Assembly (NCBI GenBank): GCA_949825045.1
Contig: OX463820.1
Span: forward strand, 13,094,501-13,158,500
Reading direction: 5' to 3'
DNA: 64,000 bases
Source of the DNA: Argyresthia goedartella
Lineage: Eukaryota > Arthropoda > Insecta > Lepidoptera > Argyresthiidae
Position 1 is the stretch's first letter. Each line of letters starts with the position of its first letter. Positions 41,301 through 46,900 of this stretch are shown here, piece by piece. The position numbers and the translations under genes are program-made. The notes below the pieces were generated by a model. That model was not told the origin of the DNA and did not search any database. It worked only from the letters and a program-made list of their open reading frames with translations.

Positions 41301-44300
41301 AACCAGTTTGTCGTAATTGATACTCTTCGTGAAGGCTTGCTGCATCGTCCCCTCCAATTCGGAGGGACATACTCAAATGCTATGCTGCCCCTAAATAGTT
41401 CTGCAAAATGGTTGCTAATAATTCTGTAGGCCTTCTGTAGAAGCACAGGCAAAATGCCATCAGGCATCGCAGATTATAATGGTTGAAATGAATTCATGGG
41501 CCATTCTAAGTTTTCTTCTTTTATTATATCTGGTGGATCCTCCCATGTATTCTGGTGATCCGATATGTTGCTCTCTTAATATTCTTTGCAGCCCGGAAAG
41601 TGTGTCTCCAACATCGTTTCTAAAACTGTTCGGGATTCTCATATACGTTTTCCATCTATTTTAAAACTTCCTAGTTGGCATGTTTTGTCGCTTCCTAGTA
41701 GTATCACTCATCACTCTCATAGTGCTCATCTCAATTCAGTACAAGCGCCAGCTTTTCCTACTTTCTCTATGTCTTGTTTTGCTATATTCGTCTTTGACCC
41801 TTCTATACTCATCCCATCTATCTTCGTCGTCCCTTGAAAGGGTTTGCCTCATAGCTCTCGGAGTTCTTTTTCTTTGCTTCTTCAGGTCTTTTTTCCACCA
41901 TTCACCACCACCACATTTTGCTTCTGGAATTCTTCAGAGGGGGCATGCCTGATGGTATTAGTTTATTAAGTTTTTCCCTATTCATTCGGTCCCTCTTCTT
42001 ATTCTTCTCTAGTTCCAAATGTTTGTCGCGACGCAGAATATGCTCCAGTCTGTCTTCCGAGGATTTCTTATTTTTAGTATCTCAAACTGGTATCTCAACT
42101 ATCTCAATCTGATAGTCTAGTTGGAAGGTTATACGCCTTTGATCAGACATGGTATTATCCTCAGCCACTCTTTAATTCTGAACTCTTTTGCTTATGTCAC
42201 CCGATGTTAATGTTATATCGAGGAAATCTATGCGAGTTCTTGTTGTAAAAGTTGGTTCATTGCCTACATTATTTATATCAAGATTATTACTCGTGATAAA
42301 ATCTAATAATTCTTCTCCTTTCTTGTTAGTATCCGTACTACCCCACACCTCATTATAGGAGTTAGTATCACAACACTAATTGCGTGCGATTAAATACTAG
42401 CCATGTTTCAAGTTGTATTTTGTGTAGTGTTCTATGTCTTACTTTGTGGTGGATTAGAAGGCTCGTACTCCAGGGTATTTCGATGTCAGTCTGAGTGCCC
42501 TGTGTCGACATCACAATTACTCCAACCGGCCCCTTCTCGCTTCGAGCCTTCTCTTCCTGCCCTCTTATAGGAGCCTCCTTCTGCGATCCACACAGACAAT
42601 GTGTGTTTATCGAAGAAGCAGGCTTCAGTGGTTCAGCCCTAGTCGCCGACTGGTCACGGATAAGCCTGGCCTGGACTTGCGTCATCTGGAAACACAACCA
42701 AAACATGTTTGTGTTCCAAGATTCGGCGACTTCAGACGGCAAGATAATCAGCAGACGGGTACCCAAAGGCATGTCCTGTCTGTTGATGAGCGTCCAGTCC
42801 TATATGCCGAGGTCAACCCTATCGGTATTCTGGTATTTTATCATCTTTAGAGGATCTTTCGGAAGATCCGCTCGCTTTCCCGGAAACCACACTGCCACCC
42901 AAGACCTATGTTGCTTCTTTGCTGTAATGGCTTCACCGTTTAGGTCGCCGAAGTTGTCCCCAAGAAGCCAATCACTTCCTCAGTCTCAAGCCTCCTCAGT
43001 CATTGGTGTCACAAGGAAGAATCCTTCTGACTCCAATCCCGATACAGCAAACTTTGTCATCTGTATCTTTGTCATTTGTATGGTTCATCATACCACGTTC
43101 TGTAATAGTTTCCTGACCGCAGAAGACAGAGCTTCGTTCATTTTCAGGCAATCCTTACGGCACAAAGCAACCGCTGGCCTACGGTGCTCTTTAGCAGAGC
43201 TACGTGGACCCTCTGCCTGCTCCGGTCCGCGATTCTGGCGCTTAGATGGACGCTGTTCCGTTTGGTTCTCATCTGTCTCCTGAAGCTTAACTTTCACGGC
43301 TTTTCTAGGCGCAGAAGTTGCTGAGGTAGCCTGAGCTTCAACCTCCGTACCTTCTGCGACCTTTCCTGACGTGTTTGTTTGCGTCGTTTAGGCTTCTCCC
43401 GGTTTTTCGCTTCCGCCCTGCTACTGTACTTAAATGAAGACCTCCCAATCGCCGTCAACTCTTTCAAATATGACCAGGTTACTTGTCAACACAAATCAAA
43501 GCCAATGTTATCACTAAGGCTATATTACGCCACGCCAAATGATGATTAATCTGTGATTTTCATTATTTAATTTAATAAATATAATTTTATCCTTCATTGA
43601 TATGGACAAATCATACTACGTCTACTTTGAATTTTGTATGAAAATAATTGATGAATCATCTGTACCCTTTAAAGCCGATGAAGGGGGCAGATTCCACTGC
43701 AAAATTAAAGGGGGACAAGTGGAACTACTCCTAAACTCGTCGCCTTTTCCCCCAGATACCCGGTGCACACCGAGATGGCTCCCAGCCCGCACCAAGTGTA
43801 CCTCACTCGACACGTCGACCCCTGCACCAACAAGGACGAGTACGATGACAGCCGACGTGTGAGTATACCGCCTACAGTCTAATCAGCGAATGGCTTAACT
43901 TTTGACAGCTCAAATCCCGTGCAAAGTGCTATGAAAAATAGGACCAGAGTATAGTCTCAGTAATTTGTTAGACAGCTTCCGCAGAAACGTTTTCCCGTGC
44001 AGTGACTTTCAGCATTCGCATTTTTCCGCGATATTTTTGTTTCAACTTGTAATGTTGTATTACGTTATATTACACAGTAAAACGTTATATTACACACAAG
44101 AAGATTTTAGAACTCGCGGTGTGTCTTAATAGAATATTTCTTCTTTTGAAAATGAGTGATTCCAAATCATGATGAGGCTTTGAGCAGGCCTTTTCCTCCA
44201 AGTGTTGCCATATCTTGTAATCTAACGGACTCAAATCTGGACTGGAGGAGGGCCAGTCTTCGTGCCGGATGAAGTCGATTTCACGCGCCGCCAGCCAGTC

Positions 44301-46900
44301 TTGTGTGCTTTTCGCTCTATGAGCTGGCGCAAAATCTTGTTGGAATACCCAGTGCCTGTTATTAAACATGGTGTGAGAAACAGGTTCCACAAGGTTCTTG
44401 AGGACTGTATTTGATACACAACTGCACTCGTTTTTACGCCTTTCTCACAAAAATGTACCTCAGTTAAGCCCCAATAAGAGACTCCCAACCAAACCATGAG
44501 CGAGGATGGAAAATGACCTCGTTGGACACGCGGAATACGGTTGCTCGCTTCTTCACTGCTGTGTGCGTACACCTTATCATTTTGTTTGTTGTAGCTCTCT
44601 TCCACGGTGAAAATTTTTCATCCGAAAAAAGTATTTCCCGATGCTTTTTTCTGCTGCTTCAACAAAGCGCGGCATCTCTTCAGTCTCAGGTCCATTAAAC
44701 GAGCGTCCAAACGATGTCCTGTTTTTCTTCGATATGCCCTAAGCCCTAAGTCTTCATTTAACACCCGTTTCACCGTGGTCCTGCTTAACCCCATCTGAAG
44801 GGCCAACAGTTTCTGCTTACGTACGGGATTTCTTTGAATTCGCGCCTTCACAGCTTTTATCACTGCTGGGGTCCTAACAGAGCGAGGGCGACCACTTCTT
44901 GACCTGTCATCTACACTAGAGTCTTCATTGTATCGTTTTATGGTACGATAAACGAATATTTTGGTTATATTCAAATTTTTCAGTAAGTCGAAAATCTGAA
45001 TTGGCGCGTAACCGCAACGATGCAACGCAATAACTGCGACACGGTCTTCTTTAGGTGTCCATTCCATATTTAAAAATGAGGAAAATTCTAAAAAGTACAC
45101 ATTTTTATTTTCATGAAAAATTCGAAATTCGAATTCAATAAACTTTTTTGTGGCCAGCGTTCTAAATTCAAAAGTTTTTATTGTGTGACAGAACTTATGA
45201 CCTGACTGTGTATGTAACCAGGTGCATTTATAAGTGTGTATGTGGTATTAAAATATTTTTCCCCCGCTATTTAAACCATACATTTCTTACGATGTTTTTT
45301 TGTCAAAATTTTAGGATCAGTATAGTTACGGTGAAAAGAAGAGGGGCCGGGGTTGTCCTTTTTTGTCTCTTTTCTTAAATATTTTTTAACCAAGCATTTC
45401 AGGGTTCTGAAAAAAAGACCTGGTTATTCACAATCGTTTTCTGCCGCTATCTAAATAGATTGTAAGGATATCCCTAAAAGGGTTTTTCGAAGAAATGTGC
45501 ACACCACTATATAATGTATATGTCACCGGAAAATAATACGATCCGCAAGTTTATAAATTTCCTAGGAAATTTATAAACTTCCTTCTAGATTATATTAGGC
45601 TAGGTTAGGTTAGGTTAGGTTAGGTTAGTATATTTATAAACTTGCGGAAAAAAAATTAGGAAATTTATAAACTTGCGGATCGTATTATTTTCCGGTGACA
45701 TATATAATGAATACCGTCACAAACAAAAATCGCATGTAGGTAACCCCGCCGTCACCAAGCGAGATACGAGTTTACAGGACGACCTTGTGATGTCAGAGTA
45801 AAAGAAGCTCTCAGGCGTAGTGATGCGGCGCAATCTAGCCTGCACGGGCGGGGCAACCGATTCTGTAGGTGTTTAATGATTATTGTACGAAGCGCAGGTG
45901 CGAGCTAGATTGCGCTTTATTGCCGCGAAGCGAGAGTAGCTATTTATTTAAGTGTATTTGCGGAGTGATATTTCTGTACGTAGTACTATCATGTACTATT
46001 AAGTATTCTGTGCTGCTACTACTACTAATAGTACATATTTAAAAGGATTCTAATATTTATAAGACAAAACGACATACAAACATTGCGGCATGTAGTAGCG
46101 ACAGTGACTGTGTCGCGCTTGTCGGTACGGTATGCGCGCTATACGTGCCCGACAGTTATCTCCGCGCGCGTAGGCACCAGCTGTTAGCGGGCGGTACGTA
46201 CCGCACGGTGGCGCGCCAGCAGTCTCCACTGGTGAGGGCGCGGGATAGCCTCTATGCTCTGCTGGCTGCTGCACCACTGACTGATCTGTTTGGTGATGAG
46301 TGGAGGCATATTGTGCGAGAATGTGGCAGGTTCTGCGAGATGAAGGAGTGAAAGTGTTGTCTTATAAATATTATTATTATTTTTTGCATTGACATTTTAA
46401 TTTAGTACCCTTGACATACCTAATAATGTTTAATACTATTTGAATTTGACCTAAAGTTATGTGATTTGATATGTAGTATTTTCTACGAATTTGTACCCTT
46501 TGTTCCCTACCTGTGAAATCGACTTACCTAAATTGATTCTGACATTGTATAACTATTAGACTTTGTACAGCGCATTGGGTGTATACCTGTAATGTTGTAC
46601 ATCGTAATTGTATATATTAAATAAATAAAATAAATGGGTGTATATTCTCTTTAATTAAAAAATTTAAATTCTTTATAATAAAATTGATCTCTTTTCCAGA
46701 TGGGCTTCCTTTGGTCATGGAACCACATGATATCCAAGAAGTGGAAGTTGTCGCAGACCCCGGCCACTGGAGACGACACATTCCAGAACCGGATGCTCAG
46801 AGACTTCAAGCATTTCTGCGCGAACCACGAACAGAGACTCAGCCTCTTCTGGGAACAATGCTGGGAGCTCAAGGAGAAAGCCCACGGCATCTCTAGTTGA
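2182..46900 (+). CDS. DEPDC5: DEPDC5/Iml1, GATOR1 subunit (3' part, 16 exons)
   Basis: DEPDC5 (Iml1 in flies and yeast) forms the GATOR1 complex with NPRL2 and NPRL3 at the lysosome, where GATOR1 acts as the GTPase-activating complex for RagA/B and so shuts off TORC1 when amino acids are low. Sixteen exons were joined by eye: 2182-2370, 5981-6198, 6601-6803, 7765-7939, 14511-14708, 17567-17650, 21414-21454, 21919-21993, 22102-22300, 22936-23041, 24696-24920, 25679-25839, 26358-26526, 37705-37951, 43756-43858, 46700-46900. All have AG/GT borders and every phase agrees, giving about 863 codons to a TGA. Diagnostic blocks are [18 protein letters not shown] (exon 2), a DEP domain (exons 9-10) and the C-terminal GFLWSWNHM block (exon 16). 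The start codon and the N-terminal region lie outside the window. Introns are heavily invaded by transposons; coding is only 2.6 of 44.7 kb. Confidence 0.93.
2371..5980 (+). other. DEPDC5 intron 1
   Basis: AT-rich intron. It holds the 60-bp minisatellite at 4840-5436 and otherwise no gene or element that I could recognise. Short open frames at 2624-2980 and 3208-3453 have no conserved motif and look like chance. Confidence 0.7.
4840..5436 (+). repeat. 60-bp minisatellite, about 9-10 units
   Basis: The unit begins GTGAGTGAAATGCCAGTGAG and continues through CACTGGAAATGTGTCC and GCTTGCCCATCAC. The period is exactly 60 bp from about 5025 to 5444, with more degenerate units before that. Because 60 is a multiple of three, open frames run through the array on both strands. 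A single inverted partial copy (4791-4826) lies just upstream. Confidence 0.95.
5981..6198 (+). CDS. DEPDC5: DEPDC5 exon 2 (conserved core)
   Basis: Borders are ctccag/GTGTC and GCGCAG/gtatgg. It encodes [20 protein letters not shown] and then DKRSLQNDYLVSDYNLLPDD, one of the most conserved blocks of DEPDC5/Iml1 proteins. It ends in phase 0. Confidence 0.95.
6238..6345 (+). repeat. tRNA-derived SINE-like fragment
   Basis: Contains an internal B-box-like GGTTCGAATCTCGGC after a degenerate A-box region, followed by a short A-rich tail. Similar pieces occur at 17020-17100 and 37500-37600. It does not fold into a complete tRNA by eye, so a SINE remnant is preferred. Confidence 0.55.
6601..6803 (+). 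CDS. DEPDC5: DEPDC5 exon 3
   Basis: Borders are ttctag/GGCTTC and GGCCCAG/gtaggt. It encodes GFQLIVGINENEMIEANCP, then a Pro/Lys-rich stretch, and ends KLTLVDSTITVTRYRPR. It leaves in phase 2. Its 3' half is repeated downstream as pseudo-exons (6860-7300). Confidence 0.94.
6804..7300 (+). repeat. Tandem partial copies of DEPDC5 exon 3 (pseudo-exons)
   Basis: The 3' half of exon 3 with its flanking intron is repeated in tandem about every 190 bp. Copy 2 (about 6862-6992) still reads in the exon frame as TPKRYQRYIGRFFHKLTL and DSTITDTRYRPR and keeps the gtaggt donor. Copy 3 (about 7056-7160) keeps NQTSKRSLLTIGNIFHK. Copy 4 (about 7257-7290) keeps only the start. Several changes are non-conservative, so these look like decaying copies rather than alternative exons. 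Confidence 0.85.
7390..7700. mobile_element. Foldback element
   Basis: Two inverted arms of about 44 bp, left 7390-7433 and right 7655-7700, share TAGCGTGGCAATAGCGGTCA. The interior contains a smaller C-rich repeat (CCCCGACCTAACGGGG). It is likely a non-autonomous foldback element in DEPDC5 intron 3. I could not define a target duplication. Confidence 0.7.
7765..7939 (+). CDS. DEPDC5: DEPDC5 exon 4
   Basis: Borders are ttccag/ACACCC and GTAGAG/gtaaat. It completes the split Arg codon from exon 3 and reads HPYPPFNIHYRYRFHAPYHD, then WNYMDHYICTRGDTDFALVE. It leaves in phase 0. Confidence 0.95.
8114..8230 (+). repeat. Dispersed GGGTTCCGTACC repeat
   Basis: Begins GGGTTCCGTACCCGAAGCGT, includes ATCTCATGAACCGTGATAG, and ends TGTATTTCTGTTGCCGCTAT. 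The same order of blocks recurs at 13548-13690, 23092-23235, 33942-34085 and 36388-36535. From general knowledge this kind of sequence is common in lepidopteran genomes; its autonomous parent is not visible here. Confidence 0.8.
8575..8640 (+). repeat. tRNA-like SINE fragment
   Basis: Contains GGCCGAGCGGTTCATC (A-box-like) and GTGGTTCGATCCCCAG (B-box-like) in tRNA order and spacing, with no clear acceptor stem. Best read as a tRNA-derived repeat; a decayed tRNA pseudogene is the alternative. Confidence 0.5.
8706..9190 (-). repeat. Dispersed non-autonomous element, family A copy 1
   Basis: Shares TTCGAACGCCGACGCC, CATGCGGTTCCTGAACACAT and the end motif CAGTCACATAAACTACTA with copies at 20431-20878 and 36890-37243. 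It contains internal hairpins, for example GAAAACTACACATGTGTAGT near 8810 and a longer one at 9077-9150. It is probably a MITE, with no coding capacity. Confidence 0.8.
11580..13200 (-). mobile_element. 5'-truncated LINE, CR1/L2-like, reverse transcriptase
   Basis: An open frame at 13069-11900 continues upstream in frame to about 13198, so roughly 430 residues of reverse transcriptase remain. The conserved blocks are in order: TLLDFSSAFNCVDFDIL, SGVPQGGILSPLLFSIFINS, HLYADDLQIY (the catalytic YADD box), then NPNKSQAMIIG and NLGVVFDNQLTW. The C-terminal part ends RAIRLWNELPCTIRDSPSLN. The endonuclease and ORF1 are missing, as expected for incomplete target-primed reverse transcription. A 3' UTR of about 300 bp follows and ends near 11590 in an ATTACGAATTACGAA repeat. 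Similar 3' UTR pieces are at 20937-21060 and 54068-54130. The RT frame is uninterrupted, so the copy is fairly young. Confidence 0.9.
13548..13690 (+). repeat. Dispersed GGGTTCCGTACC repeat
   Basis: Begins GGGTTCCGTACACGAAGAGT, includes CTTAGCCTCCGCTGTCCGTC and CTTATGAACCGTAATAG. Same family as 8114-8230. Confidence 0.8.
14511..14708 (+). CDS. DEPDC5: DEPDC5 exon 5
   Basis: Borders are ccccag/GCCCAC and CAGCGG/gtaagt, phase 0 at both ends. It encodes AHKYWRFRTLLLPLSNPATK, then CDIYATATRHDLDQLTDGF and YFNKVKRPNKQR. The YWRFRTLLLP block is typical of DEPDC5. Confidence 0.95.
15800..16050. mobile_element. 251-bp MITE, TA target site
   Basis: Perfect 25-bp terminal inverted repeats starting CAGATGTAGTGAATAATCCT, flanked on both sides by TA (15798-15799 and 16051-16052). 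A TA duplication points to the Tc1/mariner superfamily. No coding capacity. Confidence 0.92.
17020..17100 (+). repeat. tRNA-derived SINE-like sequence
   Basis: GTGGGGTTGCGGTCAAGGC followed by GACCCGGGTTCAAATCCCGG (a good B box with T-arm-like stem) and an A-rich segment. No complete cloverleaf is visible. It lies in DEPDC5 intron 5. Confidence 0.6.
17567..17650 (+). CDS. DEPDC5: DEPDC5 exon 6 (short, Arg/Ser-rich)
   Basis: Borders are gcgcag/GGAGGC and CCACAG/gtataa, phase 0 at both ends, 28 codons. It encodes GGLPSAADAQLTRRRHSTSI and ends in KQTIPQ. The RRRHSTS motif fits the Ser/Arg-rich linker ahead of the DEP domain. Its high GC content in AT-rich DNA supports it. Confidence 0.8.
19337..19373. 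repeat. Perfect 14-bp hairpin
   Basis: GGGGACAGAGCTAT and its exact reverse complement are separated by 9 bases. It could be a decayed element end or a structured RNA element; nothing else identifies it. Confidence 0.85.
19674..20028 (+). repeat. 71-bp tandem repeat, 5 units
   Basis: Each unit begins CTAGGTGGACGCCGCAAATG, includes TGTTCTTCACCTATGAACCG and ends ATGACTGTTCTGTT. Units start at 19674, 19745, 19816, 19887 and 19958, exactly 71 bp apart. Confidence 0.96.
20431..20878 (+). repeat. Dispersed non-autonomous element, family A copy 2
   Basis: Opposite orientation to the copy at 8706-9190. Starts TAGTAGTTTATGTGACTGCT and contains GGCGTCGGCGTTCGAAATTT twice in an internally palindromic arrangement with a 16-bp hairpin around 20615. 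Confidence 0.8.
20937..21060 (+). repeat. 3' end fragment of a CR1/L2-like LINE
   Basis: Starts GGAAGAAATCTCTCTTTAGA followed by GATAAGCTCGCCTTT, matching the 3' UTR of the LINE at 11580-13200 in opposite orientation. It ends in a short TGAATA tandem. No coding part remains. Confidence 0.8.
21414..21454 (+). CDS. DEPDC5: DEPDC5 exon 7 (41-nt microexon)
   Basis: Borders are ttgcag/CAATTG and AACCG/gtaagt. It enters in phase 0 and leaves in phase 2, encoding QLSPTKTLNTSTN plus part of Arg. It is needed to bring exon 6 (phase 0 end) into register with exon 8 (needs two preceding bases), which is the main support. Confidence 0.82.
21919..21993 (+). CDS. DEPDC5: DEPDC5 exon 8
   Basis: Borders are ttccag/AGCGGC and GATGG/gtgagt. 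It encodes AASNKTLLERTQSQSGENED and TYDD. Of the three frames only this one is open. It leaves in phase 2. Confidence 0.85.
22102..22300 (+). CDS. DEPDC5: DEPDC5 exon 9, first half of DEP domain
   Basis: Borders are ttgtag/AATTCT and ATGGAG/gtaaca, ending in phase 0. It encodes ILEPKMKPNTSLPDIIDRMR, then TLGVGFLHQTVSLPSQAFVS and IHWLVAYMEGCTQEKATAIM. FVSIYAIHWLVAYMEG is the core of the DEP domain (the DEPDC5 name domain). Confidence 0.96.
22301..22935 (+). other. DEPDC5 intron 9
   Basis: About 630 bp. A GC-rich piece at 22370-22560 has open frames on both strands and is probably an unclassified repeat remnant; nothing else is seen. Confidence 0.5.
22936..23041 (+). CDS. DEPDC5: DEPDC5 exon 10, second half of DEP domain
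   Basis: Borders are ttgcag/AGAATG and ATATTG/gtaagt. It encodes RMLQEKMICHASGDTTKRFV then GYYMYHILPQKKDI, completing the DEP fold. It leaves in phase 1. Confidence 0.95.
23042..24695 (+). other. DEPDC5 intron 10, repeats
   Basis: Contains a GGGTTCCGTACC repeat at 23092-23235, a second partial one at 23618-23960, and a degenerate foldback from about 24311 (CAATGGGGTTGGC) to 24655 (GCCAACCCCATTA). No coding signal outside these. Confidence 0.65.
24696..24920 (+). CDS. DEPDC5: DEPDC5 exon 11
   Basis: Borders are tcacag/AGCTGG and CTATA/gtgagt. It encodes LADYIKPLGDLGSFENEWME, VEVLGPRTALLLPP, and HLDPQYMNQQYTDLTDY, start of the C-terminal region after the DEP domain. It leaves in phase 1. Confidence 0.95.
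24936..25008. repeat. 73-bp hairpin beside DEPDC5 exon 11 donor
   Basis: Inverted arms sharing ATTAGCTGGGCCGG lie 16 bp after the exon donor. It is a small foldback, likely a solo MITE. Confidence 0.85.
25679..25839 (+). CDS. DEPDC5: DEPDC5 exon 12
   Basis: Borders are ctacag/ATTCAC and GAATTG/gtaagt. It encodes SLYKNTHLDIDVNNKSDRIE, WGHARYQATFRPDQAYEMCI and QWAIASGNIVAEL, in phase with exon 11. DIDVNNKSDRIEWGHARY is strongly DEPDC5-like. Confidence 0.95.
26358..26526 (+). CDS. DEPDC5: DEPDC5 exon 13
   Basis: Borders are ttcag/ATCGTC and GAAG/gtttca. It encodes IVGWARKAQNCRLQMVPIPA, DPLALPITSKSDPLRGPI and LLRNRTALFE. It leaves in phase 1. Confidence 0.94.
26967..27386. mobile_element. 420-bp hAT-type MITE
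   Basis: Flanked by a perfect 8-bp direct repeat GTTTTAAA (26959-26966 and 27387-27394), the size made by hAT transposases. Ends are imperfect inverted repeats, TAGGGAGGCAACGATG against TAGGGATGCAACCGAT. The interior has runs of GATACC and their complement near both ends. No coding capacity. Confidence 0.92.
27968..29057 (+). pseudogene. Helitron PIF1-type helicase, C-terminal remnant
   Basis: Encodes the C-terminal part of the helicase domain of a Helitron Rep-helicase, the enzyme of rolling-circle transposition. Visible motifs in order: ILFGDLMQLPPV (helicase motif III), MRQQGD, GAKVMLRTNIDVSKGLVNG (PIF1 signature), STVHKMQGCTVDHAVI (motif V) and QAYVALSRVRSL (motif VI). An in-frame TAA at 28074-28076 separates the first block from the rest, and the Walker A part and the Rep nuclease are absent. 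The frame ends at 29055. No Helitron terminus (TC start or CTRR end with hairpin) could be assigned. It is a dead fragment inside DEPDC5 intron 13. Confidence 0.9.
29157..30296 (+). pseudogene. LINE ORF1, SGNH/esterase-like, frameshifted
   Basis: First gene of the LINE that follows. The frame starting at 29157 (MQSNNENVTIRRLN) is broken by two frame changes, near 29310 and near 29525 (in an A run), and resumes to 30296. The last part has KRRIMIIADQQGRNIRNII and DYVVMLGGTNDTNPYRF, which resemble blocks I and III of SGNH hydrolases found in ORF1 of CR1/L2-type LINEs. The expected catalytic GDS is ADQ here, so hydrolase activity is unlikely. It overlaps ORF2 by 41 bases. Confidence 0.75.
30256..33243 (+). 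pseudogene. LINE ORF2, endonuclease plus reverse transcriptase
   Basis: Second gene of an L2/CR1-like LINE. Residues 14-240 form an APE-type endonuclease: NLIHQNIDGL, VICITEHN, ICGDFNIDLL and ALSDHSAQLL. A linker leads into the reverse transcriptase, which begins near 31690 (SLKNTNSAGYDEITTKVL). One in-frame TAA at 31786-31788 interrupts it; reading resumes in the same frame with KPLFKKEDKYNMNFYRPIAL, FMDMSKAFDFVRHDIL, QGVPQGSVMGPLLFLAYIND and the catalytic LFADDSTVI, and ends at 33243. The 3' UTR ends in a (GATTT)n tail at 33435-33472. The stop codon is the only visible lesion. Confidence 0.92.
31640..34091 (+). repeat. Tandem duplication, unit 1 (about 2.45 kb)
   Basis: This unit and 34092-36541 are nearly identical, offset 2451 bp. 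The unit includes the LINE reverse transcriptase, its (GATTT)n tail and about 620 bp of DNA beyond the tail, including a GGGTTCCGTACC-type repeat. TAACAATAA occurs at both junctions. The extent beyond the LINE tail shows DNA-level duplication, not a second insertion. Confidence 0.93.
34092..35694 (+). pseudogene. LINE reverse transcriptase, duplicated copy
   Basis: Copy of the RT half of the LINE ORF2 at 30256-33243, including the same in-frame TAA (34237-34239) and a 468-codon open frame from 34288. It has the LFADD box intact, but Gly becomes Ser after QGSVM in the B-box region (GSVMS), a change at a conserved position. It lacks the endonuclease and ORF1 and so is not an autonomous element. 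Confidence 0.9.
34092..36541 (+). repeat. Tandem duplication, unit 2
   Basis: Second unit of the duplication. Differences seen from unit 1 include ATA to AAG in the RT (Ile to Lys before EQGVPQG), GGC to AGC (Gly to Ser in the QGSVM-G box), a 3-base indel in TTACTTAAACTTTATT and a T-run length change. It joins unit 1 inside the TAACAATAA microhomology. Confidence 0.93.
36890..37243 (-). repeat. Dispersed non-autonomous element, family A copy 3
   Basis: Shares TTCGAACGCCGACGCC, CATGCGGTTCCTGAACACAT and CAGTCACATAAACTACTA with 8706-9190, in the same orientation, with an internal deletion. Confidence 0.78.
37705..37951 (+). CDS. DEPDC5: DEPDC5 exon 14
   Basis: Borders are cccccag/ACTTCC and AGCAG/gtaaag. 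It encodes FPEETRLERLFLFQEAIVGR, FGFIKCTVESTSHRDDGG, THLYVHVTGNMFILIPL. GC-rich against an AT-rich intron. It leaves in phase 2. Confidence 0.95.
39540..41470 (-). pseudogene. Degenerate LINE pol (reverse transcriptase and C-terminal region)
   Basis: Reading the minus strand from 41467: MPDGILPVLLQKAYRIISNH (RT start), then after frame breaks YRPIAILSSLAKLFESIIYG and SDSQQGF-type box (40612-40319), CQVDVACLDFRKAFDGVDND (40380-40114) and LLFADDLKLILP near 40090-40030, the catalytic box. Further down (39780-39700) a piece reads GHCKLNRHLYILRLV, like the conserved C-terminal HCxLNxHL block of Jockey/I-type pol proteins. Many frame shifts show it is long dead. A MITE-like end motif interrupts it near 39960. 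Confidence 0.8.
41510..43410 (-). pseudogene. Degenerate LINE, ORF1 and endonuclease start
   Basis: Second copy of the family at 1-1690, matched in order: 42120-42360 with 600-850, and 42480-42600 with 1385-1500. The 5' part on the minus strand (43297-42368) has open pieces such as KRQNRGPEQAEGPRSSAKEH and IRDQSATRAEPLKPA, probably ORF1. The overlapping plus-strand frame at 42495-43283 is its shadow. No complete domain remains. Confidence 0.65.
43756..43858 (+). CDS. DEPDC5: DEPDC5 exon 15
   Basis: Borders are cccccag/ATACCC and CGACGT/gtgagt. It completes an Arg codon from exon 14 and encodes YPVHTEMAPSPHQVYLTRHV then DPCTNKDEYDDSRR. It leaves in phase 0. Confidence 0.92.
44085..45100 (-). 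pseudogene. maT-type mariner transposase, frameshifted
   Basis: A cut-and-paste transposase of the IS630/Tc1/mariner group in three pieces. Piece 1 (45100-44618) has the paired helix-turn-helix region (VYRTIKRYNEDSSVDDRSRS, GRPRSV linker motif, GLSRTTVKRVLNEDLGL). The first catalytic Asp lies in FSDEK just after, in a shifted frame. Piece 2 is 44605-44231. Piece 3 (44390-44085) has HWVFQQDFAPAHRAKSTQDW and SSSPDLSPLDYKIW. Counting 37 residues between the second and third Asp gives DD37D, the maT signature. At least two frame shifts inactivate it. Terminal repeats were not resolved. Confidence 0.88.
45517..45705. mobile_element. 189-bp MITE with TTAGG core
   Basis: Inverted ends TATATGTCACCGGAAAATAA and onward (about 45 bp each) are flanked by a 5-bp direct repeat TAATG (45512-45516 and 45706-45710). 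Between the arms, at about 45597-45630, is a run of five to six TTAGG units, the insect telomere repeat. No coding capacity. Confidence 0.9.
46082..46351 (+). CDS. Unidentified exon-like open frame
   Basis: A GC-rich open frame between exons 15 and 16 of DEPDC5 ends in TGA at 46349-46351. It reads YLRARRHQLLAGGTYRTVAR, DSLYALLAAAPLTDLFGDEW and HIVRECGRFCEMKE. No ATG starts it; it is open upstream to about 46050, with possible acceptor catgtag near 46094. AATAAA-type signals follow near 46618. Its composition resembles host exons rather than the flanking intron. I do not recognise the family. It could be an alternative last exon of DEPDC5, a nested gene fragment or an old element. Confidence 0.35.
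   Translation: MAACSSDSDCVALVGTVCALYVPDSYLRARRHQLLAGGTYRTVARQQSPLVRARDSLYALLAAAPLTDLFGDEWRHIVRECGRFCEMKE
46700..46900 (+). CDS. DEPDC5: DEPDC5 last exon
   Basis: The acceptor is ttccag/ATGGGC, phase 0. It encodes MGFLWSWNHMISKKWKLS, DFKHFCANHEQRLSLFWEQC and stops with TGA at 46898-46900. The GFLWSWNHM block and the W-rich tail are the conserved end of DEPDC5. AATAAA signals at about 46950 and 46976 could serve as poly(A) signals. Confidence 0.95.
   Translation: MGFLWSWNHMISKKWKLSQTPATGDDTFQNRMLRDFKHFCANHEQRLSLFWEQCWELKEKAHGISS

Larger units (their letters stand above)
37952..43755 (+). other. DEPDC5 intron 14, LINE remnants
   Basis: Contains two decayed minus-strand LINEs (39540-41470, 41510-43410) and a MITE end motif (39935-39980, CATAAACTACTA) splitting the first. 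The part 37952-39530 holds no feature that I can support. Confidence 0.7.

Noticed and set aside
42495..43283. 262-codon plus-strand open frame
   Set aside because: Antisense shadow of a decayed minus-strand LINE whose order matches the copy at 1-1690; no domain is visible on the plus strand.
45597..45630. Chromosome end or telomere fusion
   Set aside because: Only five to six TTAGG units, and they sit between the arms of a small inverted-repeat element with its own target duplication.
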